A DNA stretch of 64,000 nucleotides, taken from assembly GCF_001420005.1 (NCBI RefSeq), contig NZ_LJAK01000012.1, forward strand, positions 31,265-95,264, given 5' to 3'. The notes beneath the pieces are model-generated. The model worked only from the letters and a program-made list of their open reading frames with translations. It was not told the DNA's origin and did not search any database. A program made the position numbers and the translations under genes. Below are positions 1 through 8,345 of this stretch, piece by piece. Every line of letters begins with the position of its first letter. The stretch's first letter is position 1. The DNA is from Loktanella sp. 3ANDIMAR09 (GTDB lineage: Bacteria > Pseudomonadota > Alphaproteobacteria > Rhodobacterales > Rhodobacteraceae).

Positions 1-1
1 C

Positions 2-472
2 GCGGGCGCGCGGCCACCCGCGCCCCTGTCGCCCGCAGCGGGCGCGGTCCTGCTGACCCTGTGCGATGGCGACACCCCCGTGCATCTGGCCGGTGACGCA
101 GACACCACCGCCGTGCGCGACTGGCTGGCATTTCACACCGGCGCACCGCTGACAGGCCCCTCTGACTGCGCGTTCGCGGTCGGCATCTGGGCCGCGCTGA
201 TGCCGCTGGACAGCTATCCGACCGGCACAGCCCAATATCCCGACCGTTCGGCGACCCTGATCGTGGACCATGCCGACCTGACCGGGCCCGGCGCTACCCT
301 GACCGGACCGGGCATCCAGACAAAGGCCAGCCTGCCACTGCCCGACATCGCGGCCTTTCGCGCCAACCGGGCCATGTTTCCGCGCGGTCTGGATTTCATC
401 CTGACCAGTGGGGCCCGGCTGGCGGCCCTGCCCCGCTCGACCCGTGTCAGCGCAACCGCCGAGGTGTCGTGA
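2..472 (+). CDS. phnH: PhnH, C-P lyase core subunit (5' end outside the window)
   Basis: Partial gene. The frame is open from base 2, and 156 codons are visible of a protein that is usually about 190-200 residues, so roughly the first 40 are missing. PhnH is a subunit of the PhnGHIJ complex, which couples methylphosphonate to ATP-derived ribose triphosphate before the C-P bond is cut; the complex is cytoplasmic. The visible part carries the typical LLTLCDGDTPVHLA segment and the C-terminal region with GLDFILTSG. An internal GTG at 80 is not the true start, because conserved sequence continues upstream of it. The TGA stop overlaps the ATG of phnI (TGATG), which indicates translational coupling. 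phnG and any phnF regulator or phnCDE transporter would lie to the left of the window. Confidence 0.9.
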   Translation, partial: AGARPPAPLSPAAGAVLLTLCDGDTPVHLAGDADTTAVRDWLAFHTGAPLTGPSDCAFAVGIWAALMPLDSYPTGTAQYPDRSATLIVDHADLTGPGATLTGPGIQTKASLPLPDIAAFRANRAMFPRGLDFILTSGARLAALPRSTRVSATAEVS

Positions 473-1566
473 TGTATGTCGCAGTCAAAGGTGGCGAACG
501 CGCCATCCAGAACGCCCATGCCTGGCTGGCCGAGGAACGCCGCGGCGACCGGGATGTGCCCGAACTGGGCACCGCACAGATCCGCGAGCAGCTGAAACTG
601 GCCGTTGATCGCGTCATGGCCGAAGGGTCACTGTATGATCCCGACCTGGCCGCGCTGGCGATCAAACAGGCGCGTGGCGACCTGATCGAAGCGATTTTTC
701 TGATCCGCGCCTATCGCACGACCCTGCCCCGGTTCGGCGCATCGCGCCCCGTCGATACGTCCGCCATGGCCTGTGACAGGCGCATCTCGGCCACGTTCAA
801 GGACCTGCCCGGCGGGCAGATCCTGGGGCCGACCTTTGATTACACGCACCGGCTGCTGGATTTCAAACTGGCCGCCGATGGCGTGGTGCCGGATGCCCCG
901 CAGCAGGACGCCGCGACAGGCCCCGTGCCCCATGTCACCGGGTTCCTCAACCGCGAAGGCCTGATTGAAGAGGCCCCGCACGACGACACAACACCCCCTG
1001 ACCTGACCCGCGAACCGCTGGAAATGCCCGCCGACCGGGCGCTACGGCTTCAGGCGCTGACCCGCGCTGACGAAGGCTTCACCCTCGGCCTCGCCTATTC
1101 GACGCAGCGCGGCTACGCCCGCAACCACGCCTTTGTGGGTGAATTGCGGATCGGGACGGTGGCCGTGGAAATGGACATTCCCGAACTGGGCTTTGCGGTC
1201 GAGATCGGCGAGGTCACGCTGACCGAATGCGAGACGGTCAACCAGTTCAAGGGATCGAAAACCGAACCGCCGCAATTCACGCGCGGCTACGGTCTGGTGT
1301 TCGGCCAATCCGAACGCAAGGCCATCGCCATGGCGCTCGTGGATCGGGCCCTGCGCTGGCAGGAACTGGGCGAGGACGACGTGGGCGCACCCGCACAGGA
1401 CGCCGAATTCGTCCTGTATCACGCTGACAACATTCAGGCGACGGGGTTCCTCGAGCATATCAAGCTGCCCCATTACGTCGATTTCCAGTCGGAACTGGAG
1501 CTGGTGCGCAAACTGCGCCGGACAGCAACCGCCGCACAGGCGCAGGCACAGGAGGCCGCGGAATGA
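472..1566 (+). CDS. phnI: PhnI, C-P lyase complex subunit (nucleosidase)
   Basis: 364 residues, full length for PhnI. With PhnG, PhnH and PhnL it forms alpha-D-ribose 1-methylphosphonate 5-triphosphate; alone it has purine nucleosidase activity. The start MYVAVKGGERAIQNAH is the classic PhnI N-terminus. I chose the ATG at 472, which overlaps the phnH stop, over a GTG one codon upstream. The C-terminal part holds the conserved LGFAVEIGEVTLTECETVNQ and YGLVFGQSERKA stretches. It is the second visible gene of a tightly coupled operon, and its TGA overlaps the next ATG by 4 bp. Confidence 0.97.
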   Translation: MYVAVKGGERAIQNAHAWLAEERRGDRDVPELGTAQIREQLKLAVDRVMAEGSLYDPDLAALAIKQARGDLIEAIFLIRAYRTTLPRFGASRPVDTSAMACDRRISATFKDLPGGQILGPTFDYTHRLLDFKLAADGVVPDAPQQDAATGPVPHVTGFLNREGLIEEAPHDDTTPPDLTREPLEMPADRALRLQALTRADEGFTLGLAYSTQRGYARNHAFVGELRIGTVAVEMDIPELGFAVEIGEVTLTECETVNQFKGSKTEPPQFTRGYGLVFGQSERKAIAMALVDRALRWQELGEDDVGAPAQDAEFVLYHADNIQATGFLEHIKLPHYVDFQSELELVRKLRRTATAAQAQAQEAAE

Positions 1567-2162
1567 ACGTGGACTCGGTCGTATTCGACATCGGCGGCGT
1601 GCTGGTGGACTGGCAACCCCATCTGGCCTGGGCGGATGACCTGGGCGAGGACGGCGCCCGCGCATTCCTGGACCGCATCCAGTTCGACAAGCTGAACCTG
1701 GCCTGCGACGCGGGTGCGACCTTTGCCCAGGCCGCGGCACAGATCGCAGACCCTCAGGATGCGGAACGTCTGACCCAATATGTCGCGCGCTACACCCGCA
1801 CGGTGCCATCCAAGATCACCGGGACATGGGACATCCTGAATGCGCTGAAACAGGCAAATGTGCCGGTCCACGCCATCACCAACTGGTCCGCCGAAACCTG
1901 GCCCAGGGGCTGCGAGGCGCACCCCGAACTGTCCACGGCGTTCGACACCATCGTCGTGTCGGGCGAGGTGGGCGTGATCAAACCCTCGACCGAAATCTAC
2001 ACGCTGTTGTGCCACCGCGCCGACATCGCGCCCGCGCGCTGCGTGTTCATCGACGATGGCCTGCACAACTGCATCGGCGCACGGGCCGCCGGCATGGATG
2101 CGATCCATTTCAAGGGACCGGATGACCTGCGGGCGCAACTGCAACACAGGGGGCTCTTGTGA
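1563..2162 (+). CDS. HAD-superfamily (subfamily IA) hydrolase inside the phn operon
   Basis: 199 residues with all four HAD motifs. Motif I is VFDIGGVLVDW, nucleophile Asp near residue 9, with Gly where many HADs have the second Asp, as in YihX-type sugar-phosphate phosphatases. Motif II is AITNWS, motif III the Lys of GVIKPSTEIY, and motif IV VFIDDGLHN. Family knowledge points to a small-molecule phosphatase or dehalogenase-like enzyme. It sits between phnI and phnJ with 4-bp overlaps on both sides, so it is co-translated with the C-P lyase core. No PhnP phosphodiesterase gene is seen in the window. A role in dephosphorylating a ribose-phosphate intermediate is possible but is only inference. 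Confidence 0.85.
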   Translation: MNVDSVVFDIGGVLVDWQPHLAWADDLGEDGARAFLDRIQFDKLNLACDAGATFAQAAAQIADPQDAERLTQYVARYTRTVPSKITGTWDILNALKQANVPVHAITNWSAETWPRGCEAHPELSTAFDTIVVSGEVGVIKPSTEIYTLLCHRADIAPARCVFIDDGLHNCIGARAAGMDAIHFKGPDDLRAQLQHRGLL

Positions 2163-3016
2163 CCGATCAGGCCTATAATTTCGCCTATCTGGACGAACAG
2201 ACCAAACGGATGATCCGCCGCGCCATCCTCAAGGGTGTGGCGATCCCCGGCTATCAGGTGCCCTTTGCCAGCCGCGAAATGCCCATGCCCTATGGCTGGG
2301 GCACCGGCGGGGTGCAGGTATCGGCGGCCGTGCTGACCCCTGACGACACGCTCAAGGTGATCGACCAGGGTGCGGACGACACCACCAACGCGGTGTCGAT
2401 CCGCAGCTTCTTTGAACGGACCGCGGGCGTTGCCACGACAACCGCGACCCGCGACGCCACCGTGATCCAGACCCGGCACCGCATCCCCGAGGAACCGCTG
2501 ACCGAAGGTCAGATCCTCGTTTATCAGGTGCCGATTCCGGAACCGCTGCGGTTTCTCGAACCGCGCGAAAGCGAGACGCGCAAGATGCACAGCCTCGAGG
2601 AATACGGGCTGATGCACGTCAAGCTCTACGAGGATATCAGCCGCCACGGCCATATCGCCACCTCTTATGCCTACCCGGTCAAGGTCGAGGGACGCTATGT
2701 CATGGACCCCTCGCCGATCCCGAAATTCGACAATCCCAAGCTGTCGGGCACGCCCGCGATCCAGCTGTTCGGCGCGGGCCGTGAACAGCGGATCTATGCG
2801 CTGCCGCCCTATACGCAGGCGGTCAGCCTAGACTTCGACGATCACCCGTTCACCCCGTCCAAGGCAGATCACCCCTGCGGCCTGTGCGCCGCGACCGACA
2901 GCTATCTGGACGAGGTGATTACCGACGATCAGGGCGGGCGCATGTTCGTCTGTTCCGACACCGATTACTGCACGGCGCGTCAGGCCGCCGGCCACAAGGG
3001 AAAGGACGCGGCATGA
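2159..3016 (+). CDS. phnJ: PhnJ, radical-SAM C-P lyase
   Basis: 285 residues. It is the catalytic subunit that cleaves the carbon-phosphorus bond of ribose 1-phosphonate 5-phosphate, giving the alkane and ribose 1,2-cyclic phosphate 5-phosphate. The C-terminal cysteines are at about 240, 243, 265 and 271 (C-x2-C-x21-C-x5-C), the same spacing as in Escherichia coli PhnJ, where three bind the 4Fe-4S cluster and one is catalytic. The N-terminal region (LDEQTKRMIRRAILKGVAIP) is also typical. The GTG start at 2159 overlaps the HAD stop, and the stop overlaps phnK. It looks fully functional. Confidence 0.97.
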   Translation: MTDQAYNFAYLDEQTKRMIRRAILKGVAIPGYQVPFASREMPMPYGWGTGGVQVSAAVLTPDDTLKVIDQGADDTTNAVSIRSFFERTAGVATTTATRDATVIQTRHRIPEEPLTEGQILVYQVPIPEPLRFLEPRESETRKMHSLEEYGLMHVKLYEDISRHGHIATSYAYPVKVEGRYVMDPSPIPKFDNPKLSGTPAIQLFGAGREQRIYALPPYTQAVSLDFDDHPFTPSKADHPCGLCAATDSYLDEVITDDQGGRMFVCSDTDYCTARQAAGHKGKDAA

Positions 3017-3816
3017 CCCCGCTGCTGTCGGTGCAGGGCATCACCAAACACTATGGCACCCATATCGGCTGCGCCGACGTTTCCTTTGACCTCTACCCCG
3101 GCGAGGTCATGGGGATCGTGGGCGAGAGCGGGTCCGGCAAATCCACCTTGTTGAACTGCATGGCGGGGCATCTGGCACCGGATGCAGGACGGGTCATGTT
3201 CGACACCCGCAAGCCGTCAGGGGACGACGCGGCAGGGCACGACACTTACGGGCCGCGCGATACCGTCACCATGTCCGAACCCGAACGCCGGATGCTGTCG
3301 CGCACCGATTGGGCGTTCGTTCACCAGCACGCCCGCGACGGGCTGCGCATGGGGGTGTCGGCGGGTGGCAACGTGGGCGAACGGCTGATGGCCGTGGGCG
3401 CACGTCATTACGCATCAATCCGGGATCAGGCCACCGACTGGCTGGGCCGGGTGGAAATCGACGCAGGACGCATCGACGACAGGCCCACCACCTTTTCGGG
3501 CGGGATGCAGCAACGGTTGCAAATCGCCCGCAATCTGGTCACCGGGCCGCGGTTGGTGTTCATGGACGAACCGACGGGCGGGCTGGATGTATCGGTGCAG
3601 GCGCGTCTGCTGGACCTGTTGCGCGGGCTGGTGCGCGACATGGGGCTGTCAGCGATCATCGTGACCCACGATCTGGCCGTGGTGCGCCTGCTGGCCGACC
3701 GCATCATGGTGATGAAATCGGGCCGCGTGGTGGAATCCGGCCTGACCGATCAGGTGCTGGACGACCCGCAGCACGCCTATAGCCAGCTCCTTGTGTCCTC
3801 CGTCTTGCAGGTTTGA
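3013..3816 (+). CDS. phnK: PhnK, ABC-type ATPase of the C-P lyase system
   Basis: 267 residues from the ATG at 3013, which overlaps the phnJ stop. Walker A is GESGSGKST, the ABC signature is FSGGMQQRLQIARNL, Walker B is LVFMDEPTGGLDVS, and the switch His is in IIVTHDLAV. PhnK binds the PhnGHIJ core and is required in vivo although no membrane partner is involved. An insert of roughly 25 residues between about 65 and 95 (GDDAAGHDTYGPRDTV) is somewhat longer than in the E. coli protein. A 3-bp gap follows before the GNAT gene. Confidence 0.95.
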   Translation: MTPLLSVQGITKHYGTHIGCADVSFDLYPGEVMGIVGESGSGKSTLLNCMAGHLAPDAGRVMFDTRKPSGDDAAGHDTYGPRDTVTMSEPERRMLSRTDWAFVHQHARDGLRMGVSAGGNVGERLMAVGARHYASIRDQATDWLGRVEIDAGRIDDRPTTFSGGMQQRLQIARNLVTGPRLVFMDEPTGGLDVSVQARLLDLLRGLVRDMGLSAIIVTHDLAVVRLLADRIMVMKSGRVVESGLTDQVLDDPQHAYSQLLVSSVLQV

Positions 3817-3819
3817 CCG

Positions 3820-4281
3820 ATGTCAGTTCGAATCACTCAGGCTACGGAAAAGGATTGCCAAGAGGTCGCCACGTTCTTGACCACCGCCTTACCCGAGAGT
3901 TGGCGGCAACCAGAATTGCCAGACCGCGGACAAATTCAACGCGTCCTTTCCCATCGTGGGGCCATCCTTTTGATCGCCCGTCAGGACGATACTGTCGTGG
4001 GGCTGGCGCTTGGATGGTGTTTTCCCAACGCGATCGCCCAAGGCGATACAGCAATGCTGGATGAGCTTTTGGTCGATCCCGCCTGTCGGGGGAACGGCAT
4101 CGGGACAGAGCTGGTTGCGGCATTCATCAAGAAGGCAGGACAACTCGGCAAAGCACCGCTCGAAATCTGGGCAACAACAGATTTTCCGGAAGAGCCATCC
4201 GCGACCCCGTTTTCAAGAACAGGTGGCCAGCAGGGTCAGTTGCTACGCCAATTTGACTGGCCAAGGGAGGCACGCGCATGA
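3820..4281 (+). CDS. GNAT-family N-acetyltransferase between phnK and phnL
   Basis: 153 residues. The acetyl-CoA-binding segment is seen at about residues 83-105 (LLVDPACRGNGIGTELVAAF), with the RGxGxG-type pyrophosphate loop. Placement in a phn operon recalls PhnO, the aminoalkylphosphonate N-acetyltransferase, but the sequence is not clearly PhnO and the substrate is not known. Its base composition is visibly less GC-rich than the flanking phn genes, which suggests later insertion. It starts 3 bp after phnK and overlaps the phnL start by 4 bp, so it is fully integrated into the operon. Confidence 0.85.
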   Translation: MSVRITQATEKDCQEVATFLTTALPESWRQPELPDRGQIQRVLSHRGAILLIARQDDTVVGLALGWCFPNAIAQGDTAMLDELLVDPACRGNGIGTELVAAFIKKAGQLGKAPLEIWATTDFPEEPSATPFSRTGGQQGQLLRQFDWPREARA

Positions 4282-4961
4282 TCACATTAAAAGACGTCTC
4301 GAAAACCTTTACCCTGCACAATCAGGGCAGCGCCGTGATCGCGGTGATCGACAAGGCGAACCTGACCGTGGCACCGGGCGAATGCGTGGCGCTGACCGGG
4401 GCGTCGGGTGCGGGAAAATCGACCCTGATGCGGATGATCTACGGCAATTACCTGACGCAATCGGGGTCCATCCGTATCGGTGATGTCGATCTGGTGCAGG
4501 CCCAGCCGCGCGACGTGATCGCCCTGCGCCGGGTGAAACTGGGCTACGTCAGCCAGTTTTTGCGGGTGGTGCCGCGCGTGCCGACGCTGGACGTGGTCGC
4601 AGAACCCCTGCGCGCCCTTGGCATGCCTGCGCCAGACGCACAGGACCGCGCCCGCGCCTTGCTGACCCAGCTCAATATCCCGCAGCGGCTGTGGGGGCTG
4701 TCGCCCACCACCTTTTCGGGGGGCGAACAGCAACGGGTCAACATCGCCCGCGGCTTTGCCCATCCCTATCCTGCGCTGCTGCTGGACGAGCCCACCGCCA
4801 GCCTTGATCCCCACAACCGCGAAATCGTGTTGTCCCTGATTGCGGACGCCAAGGCGCGCGGTGCCGCGATTATCGGCATCTTTCATGACGCCGAGGCACG
4901 CGAGCGGGTCTGCGACCGCGAAATCGACGTTGGTGCCTTTACCCCGCAGGCCGTGGTATGA
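4278..4961 (+). CDS. phnL: PhnL, ABC-type ATPase of the C-P lyase system
   Basis: 227 residues. Walker A is TGASGAGKST, the Q-loop region is YVSQFLRVVPRVP, the signature is FSGGEQQRVNIARGF and Walker B is ALLLDEPTASLD. PhnL acts with PhnGHI in the first, ribose-coupling step of phosphonate catabolism. The start and stop both overlap their neighbours by 4 bp, which fits a coupled operon. Confidence 0.95.
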   Translation: MITLKDVSKTFTLHNQGSAVIAVIDKANLTVAPGECVALTGASGAGKSTLMRMIYGNYLTQSGSIRIGDVDLVQAQPRDVIALRRVKLGYVSQFLRVVPRVPTLDVVAEPLRALGMPAPDAQDRARALLTQLNIPQRLWGLSPTTFSGGEQQRVNIARGFAHPYPALLLDEPTASLDPHNREIVLSLIADAKARGAAIIGIFHDAEARERVCDREIDVGAFTPQAVV

Positions 4962-5518
4962 CGGCGGGGGCCGCAACCGCAGGCCGCCTGATCGCCGTCG
5001 TCGGCCCCTCGGGAGTGGGCAAGGACAGCGTGATGCGCGGCCTCTGCGCGGTCATGCCCGATCTGCATCTGGTGCGCCGCGTCATCACCCGCGCGCCCGA
5101 TCTGGGCGGCGAGGATTACGACGCCGTCACCCCTGCTGCATTCGGCGACATGGCGGAAAACGGTGCCTTTGTCGTGCATTGGTGCGCACACGGGCTGCAT
5201 TACGGCATCCCGCAAACGGTGCGGTATCAGCTGGCCAAGGGAACCCATTGCATCGCCAATTTCTCGCGCAAGGCGCTGGCCGCCGGGGCCGATGCCTTTC
5301 CCGGCATGCTGGTGCTGCACGTGACGGCGACCCCCGACACCATCGCCGCGCGGCTGGCCGCGCGCGGGCGTGAAACGCGGTCAGAAATCGCGAACCGTCT
5401 GGCACAGGCGGACAAACCGCTGCCAGCAGGGCTGGACGTCCTGCACCTGTCGAACGATGGCCCGCTGGATCAGACCATCGCACGCGCGCTTGCGCTGCTC
5501 GAACCGGTCAGGGCGTAG
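4958..5518 (+). CDS. phnN: PhnN, ribose 1,5-bisphosphate phosphokinase
   Basis: 186 residues. It phosphorylates ribose 1,5-bisphosphate to PRPP, the last step that returns the ribose of the C-P lyase intermediates to nucleotide metabolism. The guanylate-kinase-like P-loop GPSGVGKDS lies near residues 16-24, followed by RRVITRAPDLGGEDYD, which is typical of PhnN. The 3' end overlaps the tail of the opposing DUF1045 gene by 49 bp. It is the last gene of the left-hand co-directional run. Confidence 0.95.
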   Translation: MTAGAATAGRLIAVVGPSGVGKDSVMRGLCAVMPDLHLVRRVITRAPDLGGEDYDAVTPAAFGDMAENGAFVVHWCAHGLHYGIPQTVRYQLAKGTHCIANFSRKALAAGADAFPGMLVLHVTATPDTIAARLAARGRETRSEIANRLAQADKPLPAGLDVLHLSNDGPLDQTIARALALLEPVRA

Positions 5519-6171
5519 CGATGGATCAGCGCAAACCGCCCGTCATCCCCCGCGCCGCACAGCGCGATCTCGTTCAGCACAAAGGGCGCGGGCAAGGCGG
5601 GCAACCGGTCACGCAAGGTGGATTCCCACTGCGGCAGGGCCTCGGGCGTCAACTGGCCGGTCAGGGTCATGTGAAACCGGAAATCATCCATCACGTAGGG
5701 ATAGCCCCAGGTCATCAGATTGGCCTCTTGGCGCGGGGTCAGCCCTGCCTGCCTGCGGCGGTCCAGTTCGGCTGTAGTGGCCGGGGCCCGGAACCGGTCC
5801 AGCGCATGCACGCAGTCCCCCGCCACACGGGCAAGGCCGTCCACCGGGCCTGTGGGCGTCAACGCCAGAAACCGGCCGATGCGCGACAGTTCCAGCCCGT
5901 CGCAAATCGCGGGCGCAACCTGCGTGGCCAATGCGGCCACCGCCTGGCCCAGATCGACTTGGGTCAGGCCGTCCCGCAACCTGAACGGCGGCTTGAGCGT
6001 GCCGTGAAACCCGTATTTGCGCGGTGTCATGGTGATGTCATGCAAACCGGGCAGATCGCACTGCGGCACGGTGCAGCCTTTCAGCACGTCCCATCCCAGC
6101 CATGCCGCGCCAAAATCGGCCAGCGGCCCGTCCGGCGGGATATAATAGATCGCAAAGCGAGCGTATGACAT
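5470..6171 (-). CDS. DUF1045 protein (phosphonate-operon 2H phosphoesterase-like)
   Basis: 233 residues from the ATG at 6171. The start MSYARFAIYYIPP is typical of the DUF1045 family, which is found almost only in phosphonate operons and resembles 2H phosphoesterases / 2'-5' RNA ligases. The two H-x-T/S-like motifs are visible as FHGTLKPPF (about residue 50) and FHMTLTGQL (about residue 165). A phosphodiesterase role on a cyclic ribose phosphate has been suggested for such proteins but is not proven here. The gene lies opposite to the operon, convergent with phnN and divergent from phnM. Its promoter must overlap the phnM 5' region. Confidence 0.85.
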   Translation of the reverse strand: MSYARFAIYYIPPDGPLADFGAAWLGWDVLKGCTVPQCDLPGLHDITMTPRKYGFHGTLKPPFRLRDGLTQVDLGQAVAALATQVAPAICDGLELSRIGRFLALTPTGPVDGLARVAGDCVHALDRFRAPATTAELDRRRQAGLTPRQEANLMTWGYPYVMDDFRFHMTLTGQLTPEALPQWESTLRDRLPALPAPFVLNEIALCGAGDDGRFALIHRYALTGSSSASARAMV

Positions 6172-6220
6172 GAATTCCCCTATGTTGCCGGCATCCTTGA
6201 CCAAACCATGTGACACGACG

Positions 6221-7363
6221 ATGTCAAACGACCTGTGCCTGGCCAATGCGCAGCTGGTGCTGGCCGACCGTGTCGTGCAGGGGTCCGTCACCATCGCAGA
6301 TGGTCAGATCACCGGGATCACCGACGGCAGCAACGTCCCCGATGGGGCCATCGACTGCGGCGGTGACCTGGTGCTGCCCGGCTTTGTCGAGTTGCACACC
6401 GATAACGTCGAACGCCACATGGAACCGCGCCCGGATGTGGATTGGCCGCATCTGCCCGCACTCTTGGCACATGACGCCGAACTGGCCGCCTGCGGGATCA
6501 CGACCGTGTTCGATGCGATGCGCGTGGGGTCCATCCATTCCGGCAAGGGCCGCTATGTCGATTATGCCCGCACCCTGGCGGACGAAATGCTGACAGCCCG
6601 CGACCGCGGCATGTTCAAGATCAGCCATTTCCTGCACCTGCGGGCGGAAATCTGTTCCGAAACCCTGCTGGAGGAATTTGCAGCCTTTGACCCCGTCGAT
6701 CGTGTCGGCATCGTCAGCCTGATGGATCACACCCCCGGTCAGCGCCAGTTCCGCGACCTCAGCGCGCTCAAGGCTTATGTGGCGAAAAAGCGGGGCATGA
6801 ACGACGAAGAATTCGCCCAGCATGTGGCCGCCCTGCTGGCGCTGCGGGCGCGACTGGGTGACAAACACGAAAACGGTGCCGTGACCGAAGCCAGACGCCT
6901 TGGCGCGGTCCTGGCCAGCCACGACGACACCACGGCGGAACATGTGGCGACATCCGGGCGCCACGGCGTGGGGTTCGCCGAATTTCCCACGACACTGGAC
7001 GCAGCGCAGGCCTGCCGGGCGCATGGTATCGCGGTGATGATGGGGGCGCCCAACCTGATCCGGGGCGGATCGCATTCGGGCAATGTCGCAGCAGCGGAAC
7101 TGGCGCGCCATGACCTGCTGGACATCGTGTCATCAGACTATGTGCCCGCCGCCCTGCTGGGGGCCGCGTTTCAACTGGCGCAGATGTGGGATGACCTGCC
7201 GCGCGCCATCGCCACCGTGTCGGCCAATCCCGCGCGCGCGGCAGGTCTGACCGACCGTGGCAGGCTGGAAACGGGATTGCGCGGCGATGTGGTGCGGGTC
7301 AGGATGTTTGACGACACCCCCGTCTTGCGGGGGGTGTGGTCGCGGGGCGTCAGGGTCAGCTGA
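6221..7363 (+). CDS. phnM: PhnM, alpha-D-ribose 1-methylphosphonate 5-triphosphate diphosphatase
   Basis: 380 residues from the ATG at 6221. An in-frame ATG at 6170 would add 17 atypical residues. It removes pyrophosphate from the ribose triphosphate phosphonate to give the PhnJ substrate. It belongs to the amidohydrolase superfamily: the metal motif is VELHTDNVERH, with further conserved parts ISLMDHTPGQRQF in the middle and MGAPNLIRGGSHSGN and SSDYVPAALL near the C-terminus. The upstream 49 bp contain the divergent DUF1045 start, so the two genes share a compact promoter region. Confidence 0.95.
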   Translation: MSNDLCLANAQLVLADRVVQGSVTIADGQITGITDGSNVPDGAIDCGGDLVLPGFVELHTDNVERHMEPRPDVDWPHLPALLAHDAELAACGITTVFDAMRVGSIHSGKGRYVDYARTLADEMLTARDRGMFKISHFLHLRAEICSETLLEEFAAFDPVDRVGIVSLMDHTPGQRQFRDLSALKAYVAKKRGMNDEEFAQHVAALLALRARLGDKHENGAVTEARRLGAVLASHDDTTAEHVATSGRHGVGFAEFPTTLDAAQACRAHGIAVMMGAPNLIRGGSHSGNVAAAELARHDLLDIVSSDYVPAALLGAAFQLAQMWDDLPRAIATVSANPARAAGLTDRGRLETGLRGDVVRVRMFDDTPVLRGVWSRGVRVS

Positions 7364-7553
7364 TGGTCTGGTCTGTCAGGTAACGCTTGATCGCCAGTTC
7401 GCAGGCACCGGCAAAGGCTGCGGGTTCCGCCGGATCGAAACGATCCCTGCCTGCGTGGAATACGCGCGGACCGCGCCCCCCCTTGCGGTGCACCCAGACC
7501 GCGGCAATCGCATTTCGGTCGTCGGTTTCGGCGATGTAATGTATAACGGGCAT
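7356..7553 (-). CDS. Small hypothetical protein (65 residues)
   Basis: The ORF starting MPVIHYIAETDDRNA ends 8 bp inside the 3' end of phnM on the other strand. The sequence is balanced and mostly soluble (AAVWVHRKGGRGPRVFHAGRD, then a likely helix FAGACELAIKRYL). A longer in-frame extension upstream to 7649 is arginine-rich and looks non-coding, so the ATG at 7553 is preferred. I do not recognise the family. The 200 bp to its right, before the YceI gene, hold no other ORF I would call. Confidence 0.45.
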   Translation of the reverse strand: MPVIHYIAETDDRNAIAAVWVHRKGGRGPRVFHAGRDRFDPAEPAAFAGACELAIKRYLTDQTIS

Positions 7554-7757
7554 GACAGCGGCCTTTGTAATGGATTTGTGAATGCTAAGGCGATTCGTCC
7601 GACCCGCAAACCGTTTTGTGCGCCTGCGCGACCGTCCCCGGCCAGACACTAGGACCAGACCCCGTCCGCCCTGTCTGCGACATCTACGCTGCCTTGCCTG
7701 TCTTTACGATGGCCACGACTGGCCTACCATTATTGCCTCATAGGGATGGAGGATGAC

Positions 7758-8345
7758 ATGAAAACGCCAATCGCGACCCTCGTCGGGGCTTTGGCCTTTG
7801 CGAACACGGTATCTGCCGAACCTGCGCGGTTCGAACTGGACCCCGCACACACCACGATTGCCTTTCTGGTGGATCATGTGGGCTATGCCGCGACCCTGGG
7901 CCTGTTCGCCGAGGTCAGCGGCGGTTTCACCTACGATACCGAAACGCAGGAGTTGAGCGATCTTGAGGTGACAGTCCGCACGCAAAGCGTCGAAACATTG
8001 AACGATGCCCGCGACGAACACGTGCGATCGGGCGATTTTCTGGCCGTGGCCGACCATCCGGACATGGTGTTCACAGCCGATGGCGGCGTGCCGTCCAACG
8101 CCACCAGCGGAACCGTCACGGGCGATCTGACCCTGTTGGGTCAGACGCATCCGCTGACGCTGGACGTCACATTAAACAAGGCCGCCGACTATCCCTTCGG
8201 TCACGGGCGGTTCACGCTGGGCATTTCGGCCCGCGGGTCGTTGCAACGCAGCCAGTGGGGCATGGTTTACGGCGTGGACAACGGCCTTGTGGGTGACACG
8301 GTGACATTGATTATCGAAACAGAGGCGATGCGCGCGGCCGACTAA
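7758..8345 (+). CDS. YceI-family periplasmic protein
   Basis: 195 residues with a signal peptide (MKTPIATLVGALAFANTVSA, cleavage after SA). The YceI lipocalin-like beta-barrel follows: FELDPAHTTIAFLVDHVGY, the central SGDFLAVADHPDM and the terminal WGMVYGVDNGLVGD. Members bind isoprenoid-type lipids and are often linked to stress. I chose the ATG at 7758 because GGAGG lies 5 bp upstream; an ATG 12 bp earlier overlaps that ribosome site. It is a single gene whose stop overlaps the stop of the convergent ABC permease gene by 4 bp. Confidence 0.88.
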   Translation: MKTPIATLVGALAFANTVSAEPARFELDPAHTTIAFLVDHVGYAATLGLFAEVSGGFTYDTETQELSDLEVTVRTQSVETLNDARDEHVRSGDFLAVADHPDMVFTADGGVPSNATSGTVTGDLTLLGQTHPLTLDVTLNKAADYPFGHGRFTLGISARGSLQRSQWGMVYGVDNGLVGDTVTLIIETEAMRAAD

